A program made the translations under genes and the position numbers. From the NCBI GenBank assembly GCA_900315015.1, contig OMXJ01000007.1:1-64000 (forward strand): a stretch of DNA of 64,000 nucleotides, read 5' to 3'. Positions within the stretch are counted from its first letter, which is position 1, and each line of letters begins with the position of its first letter. Below are positions 60,664 to 64,000 of this stretch, piece after piece. The notes beneath the pieces are model-generated. The model was not told where the DNA came from, made no database searches, and saw nothing but the letters and a program-made list of their open reading frames with translations. The stretch comes from an uncultured Eubacteriales bacterium. GTDB lineage: Bacteria; Bacillota; Clostridia; Lachnospirales; Lachnospiraceae.

Positions 60664-61551
60664 ATGGCTGATTATGTACTTAGCTGCTGTTCAACAGCTG
60701 ACTTATCTGATGAATATTTTAAGAAAAGAAATATTCCTTATGTTTGTTTTCATTTTGAGCTCGGAGGTATTGATTATTTAGATGATTGTGGAAAAAGTGT
60801 AACTCCTGAGGAAATGTTTAAAAGAATGGATGCCGGAGAAGATACAAAGACATCTCAGGTGAGTGTTGGTGAGTACAGTGCTCATTTTGAACAGTTCTTA
60901 AAAGAGGGAAAGGATGTTCTTCATCTGACTCTTTCTACGGGAATATCAGGAACTTACAATGCTGCTTGCATTGCAGCTAATGAGCTTAAAGAAAAATATC
61001 CTGATAGAAAGCTGTATATCGTGGATTCACTTGCAGCCTCAAGCGGCTTTGGTCTTTTAGTTGATAAGCTTGCTGACATGAGAGATGCAGGCGTTGGAAT
61101 TGATGAGCTTCATGCCTGGGCAGAAGATAATAAGCTAAGGCTTCATCATTGGTTCTTTTCAACAGATCTTACCTATTATATTAGGGGAGGAAGAGTATCA
61201 AAAGTAGCAGGGTTCTTCGGAACTGCACTTAATATCTGCCCTTTGCTCAATGTTGATTTTCAGGGACGTTTAATTCCTCGCGAAAAGATACACGGCAAGA
61301 AAAAGGTCATAAAGAGAATAGTTGAAAAAATGGAAGAATTTGCTGAAGATGGCACAAATTACAGCGGTAAGTGCTTTATAAGCCAATCAGCATGCATGGA
61401 TGATGCAAGAGAGGTAGCAGATTTGATAGAGGCGAACTTCCCAAAGCTTAGCGGGAAGGTTGAGATATTCCCTATAGGTGCAACCATAGGAAGTCATACA
61501 GGTCCGGGCACAGTAGCATTATTCTTCTGGGGAAAGAAGAGAGAAGATTAA
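60664..61551 (+). CDS. DegV-family fatty-acid-binding protein
   Basis: DegV/FakB-like protein of 295 residues that binds a fatty acid, in some species for phosphorylation by FakA. STGISGTYNAA (lipid head-group loop), YIVDSLAASSGFG and TYYIRGGRVSK are diagnostic. The C-terminal GATIGSHTGPGTVALFFWGKK is conserved. GGAGG lies 7 bases before the ATG. No FakA kinase gene is adjacent. Confidence 0.93.
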   Translation: MADYVLSCCSTADLSDEYFKKRNIPYVCFHFELGGIDYLDDCGKSVTPEEMFKRMDAGEDTKTSQVSVGEYSAHFEQFLKEGKDVLHLTLSTGISGTYNAACIAANELKEKYPDRKLYIVDSLAASSGFGLLVDKLADMRDAGVGIDELHAWAEDNKLRLHHWFFSTDLTYYIRGGRVSKVAGFFGTALNICPLLNVDFQGRLIPREKIHGKKKVIKRIVEKMEEFAEDGTNYSGKCFISQSACMDDAREVADLIEANFPKLSGKVEIFPIGATIGSHTGPGTVALFFWGKKRED

Positions 61552-61554
61552 AAA

Positions 61555-62619
61555 TTGAAGTGCAGGTCGTTTTTTATATTAGCAGCCGTCATAGGAGTCT
61601 TTATGTGCGGCTGCTCTAATAAAAAGGTAAAAGATGAGTATAGTGAAAGAACTCTTTTTGCCATGGATACCATAATGACACTTAAGGCTTATGGTGAAAA
61701 TTCGGAAAATGCGGTGGAAAAGGCGGCAGAGGAAATTGAAAGACTAGATTCCTTGCTCTCTGCAGGAAGGGCTGAAAGTGAAATATATCAGCTGAATAAG
61801 TGGAGCCTTACGCAAGATAAAGAGGGGAAGGCGCGCTTTTTGGTATCAGAGGATACTTTTTATTTATTTAAAAGAGCGCTTGAGATAAATAAGATGACAG
61901 AGGGAGCCTTTGACATAAGCATTTATCCACTTATGAAATTATGGGGCTTTGCGGCTGAAAATAATGAGGAGAGAAGCTTTTATAAGCCTGATGAGGCGGA
62001 AATTGAGGCTCTTTTGCCTCTAGTTTCATCCTCTGAAATAATTTTAGATGAAGAAAATAAAGAGGTAGGCTTTGGAAAGCCCGGCATGGAGGTCGATTTT
62101 GGAGGAATAGCCAAGGGCTATGCATCTGAAAGAGTTCTTGAAATTTTTGAGGAATGCGGTGTCACAAGCGGAATCGTGAATCTTGGGGGAAATGTTCAGG
62201 TGCTTGGAGAAAAGCCGGACGGAAGTGCTTTTAGGGTGGCCGTTGAGGTGCCGGAGGATACTTCTAAAAATATAGGAATATTAAGCATACGCAATAAAAC
62301 GGTAATTACCTCAGGCGGATATGAAAGATATTTTGAGGAAGCTGGAGTTAAATATCATCACATATTAGACCCTGCTACAGGGGCACCAGCTGAAAATGGC
62401 TTAAAATCCGTTACTGTAGTATGCGAAGATGGAGCGCTTGCAGATGCACTTTCTACGGCGCTTTATGTAATGGGGGAAGAAAAAGCGGTAGAGTTTTCCA
62501 GAGAGCATCAAGGAGAAATTGATGTGATGCTTCTTACCTGTGAGGATGAACTGTATATTACCAAGGGACTTGAGGCCTCTTATGAGGCAGATAGATATCA
62601 GGCGAGCATAATAGAATGA
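61555..62619 (+). CDS. apbE: FAD:protein FMN transferase lipoprotein (ApbE)
   Basis: Attaches FMN covalently to Thr residues of exported flavoproteins such as RnfG/NqrC-type subunits. The lipobox VFMCGC (Cys near 19) anchors it outside. MDTIMTL, DFGGIAKGYASERV, SGIVNLGGNV and HHILDPATGAPA are ApbE motifs. It begins with TTG at 61555, 3 bases after degV; no ATG fits before the signal peptide. The purine-rich end of degV acts as a weak ribosome site. No target flavoprotein is seen in the window. Confidence 0.92.
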   Translation: MKCRSFFILAAVIGVFMCGCSNKKVKDEYSERTLFAMDTIMTLKAYGENSENAVEKAAEEIERLDSLLSAGRAESEIYQLNKWSLTQDKEGKARFLVSEDTFYLFKRALEINKMTEGAFDISIYPLMKLWGFAAENNEERSFYKPDEAEIEALLPLVSSSEIILDEENKEVGFGKPGMEVDFGGIAKGYASERVLEIFEECGVTSGIVNLGGNVQVLGEKPDGSAFRVAVEVPEDTSKNIGILSIRNKTVITSGGYERYFEEAGVKYHHILDPATGAPAENGLKSVTVVCEDGALADALSTALYVMGEEKAVEFSREHQGEIDVMLLTCEDELYITKGLEASYEADRYQASIIE

Positions 62620-62636
62620 TGCTTTTTCGTGTTCGC

Positions 62637-62665
62637 TTGACATGAAATTGTTTAAATGATACAAT
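62637..62665 (+). promoter_or_regulatory. Promoter of the acidic-tail membrane protein
   Basis: TTGACA at 62637-62642, 17-base spacer, TACAAT at 62660-62665. It starts 17 bases after apbE; leader about 120 bases. Confidence 0.82.
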
Positions 62666-62793
62666 AAAATGTAAAAGTGTTTGCACAATGAGCTGGTTGC
62701 CTTTAAAAAGTGACCGGCCTTTACGTGTTTAATAATGGAGTCATCAGAAAAATATGAGCGGTTATGAGCTAGGGCCGCTGTGAAAGAGGCGTT

Positions 62794-63486
62794 ATGATAG
62801 ATGAGCGAAAGACCCGTATGATGGCAAAGCTTGCCATATATGAGGATACTGAAGGAAAAGAGGACATAAAGCTTGCAAAGTATTATAAAAGCGACTATGT
62901 AAGGCTTAATGTATTAAAGACAATCCTTCAGGCAGCAATCGGAATAGTCTGTATTTTGGTTATTGTCGTTTTATATAAATCGGAATATTTGATCGAGCAG
63001 GCAATTGAGCTCGACTGGTTACATATAGGAAAGGTCATACTTGCAATATTTGGCAGTGTGCTGATTTTTTATGCAGTTGCAGCCTTAGTGGGGTATTCAA
63101 TATACTACGACTGGTCTAGAAAAAGACTGGCTAAGTATTACAAGCTCCTTAAGATTCTTCAGAGATATTATGGAGAGCTAGAGGATCAGTCTGAAGAAGA
63201 TGATGAAGACGAAGACGAAGATGAAGATGATGATGAGGAAGATGAGGATGAAGGCGAAGAGTCTGACGGTGATGAATCTTTAGAGTCTTTAGAAGAAGAG
63301 TCTTTGGAAGGGGATTCTAGTGCAGAGAGTCTAGAGGAGACGAGGGAAGCCTCAGAGGAAAATGAGAGAGCTGATGATGATTTCAAGGATCTTGAATCGA
63401 TGCTTGCAGCGGATGCAAGTGAATTTGAGGATAGTGAAGAGCCTTTAGCAGGCGATAAGAAAGCCGGGCACGGCAAAAAACACTAA
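62794..63486 (+). CDS. Unrecognised membrane protein with long acidic tail
   Basis: I do not recognise this 230-residue protein. Two membrane helices at about 42-62 and 78-100 are followed by a basic segment (YDWSRKRLAKYYKLLKI). A strongly acidic low-complexity tail (residues 130-220, mostly Asp/Glu/Ser) precedes a basic end (KKAGHGKKH). The tail is probably cytoplasmic and disordered. It lies 20 bases before the next membrane protein gene and is likely cotranscribed. Confidence 0.7.
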   Translation: MIDERKTRMMAKLAIYEDTEGKEDIKLAKYYKSDYVRLNVLKTILQAAIGIVCILVIVVLYKSEYLIEQAIELDWLHIGKVILAIFGSVLIFYAVAALVGYSIYYDWSRKRLAKYYKLLKILQRYYGELEDQSEEDDEDEDEDEDDDEEDEDEGEESDGDESLESLEEESLEGDSSAESLEETREASEENERADDDFKDLESMLAADASEFEDSEEPLAGDKKAGHGKKH

Positions 63487-63506
63487 AGGAAGGGACTGTA
63501 AAGGGC

Positions 63507-64000
63507 ATGTCTATTATATTAGAAATAAGAGCATTATTAATTAAATTTTATCAAAAGTTCCAGGTTGTGCTCAAACCTGCGTTTAAATTTGTATTTGCAT
63601 ATATGACATTATTTGCAATTAATTCACAGATCGGATATGATGAAAGACTTACATCAAAGTCTATTTTACTTGTTTTATCACTGCTATGTGCTTTTACACC
63701 GCAGGTAATATTAGTTTTTATAGCACTTATTCTCTCTGTGCTTCATGTGTATTCTGTGGCACCGCTTCTTGCAGCAGTTGTTTTATTAGTGTACATAATT
63801 CTTTATGCGCTGATAGTTCGTTTTGCTACAAATTATTCATATGCAGTTGTAGCGATACCGATATTATTCCATTTTAATCTGCAATATGCAGTACCATTGT
63901 ATCTTGGAATGATCGCAAATCCGCTCATGATGCTTCCAACAACAGCTGGTGTTGTTGTTTACTACATATTCGAGCTTATCAAGGAAAGAGCTGATAATAC
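63507..64000 (+). CDS. Multi-pass membrane protein, cut by the window end
   Basis: ATG 63507 opens a frame with no stop to base 64000 (164 codons visible). The product begins MSIILEIRALLIKFYQKF, then has about five hydrophobic helices. YDERLTSKSILLVLSL and the helix AVPLYLGMIANPLMML stand out. It looks like a permease or other integral membrane protein; the family cannot be named from this part. AGGAAGGG lies about 12 bases upstream. Confidence 0.75.
   Translation, partial: MSIILEIRALLIKFYQKFQVVLKPAFKFVFAYMTLFAINSQIGYDERLTSKSILLVLSLLCAFTPQVILVFIALILSVLHVYSVAPLLAAVVLLVYIILYALIVRFATNYSYAVVAIPILFHFNLQYAVPLYLGMIANPLMMLPTTAGVVVYYIFELIKERADN

Overview
The window reads as chromosomal DNA of a low-GC anaerobic Firmicute of the Lachnospiraceae type (Butyrivibrio/Roseburia-like; I cannot name a species). 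Reasons: Gram-positive gene sets (addAB, mcsA-mcsB-clpC, a Ser-46-type HPr relative, DegV), strong GGAGG ribosome sites, many canonical TTGACA/TATAAT promoters, AGA-rich arginine usage, pyruvate:ferredoxin-type enzymes, and secreted SH3/glucosaminidase and beta-helix proteins. No phage, CRISPR array or rRNA is seen. The only hint of a mobile element is at the extreme left edge, where a possible TnpB C-terminus is followed by a perfect hairpin. A block at 54.3-56.7 kb is visibly more AT-rich than its surroundings.

Layout. 0-10.5 kb: possible transposon end, a nuclease-like/winged-helix protein, polyphosphate kinase with an expanded Lys-Ser-Thr-Ala tail, pyridoxamine kinase, MATE exporter, purC, maf, glpK and an Ala/Thr-rich lipoprotein. 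10.7-21.9 kb: QueT transporter behind a probable preQ1 riboswitch, ridA, the addBA recombination nuclease, a lipid kinase and a metallophosphoesterase. 22-31.7 kb: an arsR-xylB operon, a CpXC protein, tRNA-Trp, a PurF-like protein without the N-terminal catalytic Cys, a large SH3/glucosaminidase wall enzyme, and a membrane-anchored cohesin-like protein. 31.7-39.5 kb: a protein-quality-control operon in which a GntR regulator sits where ctsR is normally found, followed by mcsA, mcsB (with Ser where the conserved catalytic-loop Cys should be) and clpC, then radA and an SH3 lipoprotein.

39.5-40.7 kb is a 936-base gene-free control region (terminator, cre-like sites, two promoters) ahead of a small HPr-like protein that lacks His15 but keeps the regulatory Ser, as in Crh. 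40.8-49.3 kb: tgt-yajC, an aromatic 2-oxoacid cassette (iorA-iorB-paaK), a PHP phosphoesterase, a membrane zinc peptidase and a cytoplasmic GH5 enzyme. 49.4-57.6 kb: a minisatellite, a secreted transglutaminase-like protein, a G3E GTPase, an AI-2E-family permease, the AT-rich three-gene ABC exporter and an aquaporin. 57.8-64 kb: a secreted parallel beta-helix protein, degV-apbE, and two membrane proteins, the last cut by the window edge.

Functional threads. QueT and Tgt together suggest queuosine-precursor salvage. AddAB, RadA, McsAB and ClpC cover DNA and protein repair. Ppk1, McsA and ClpC share Lys/Ala-rich C-terminal extensions. The most unusual parts are the rewired mcsAB-clpC operon and the Crh-like gene with its long control region. 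All calls come from reading the sequence by eye; no database search was run.
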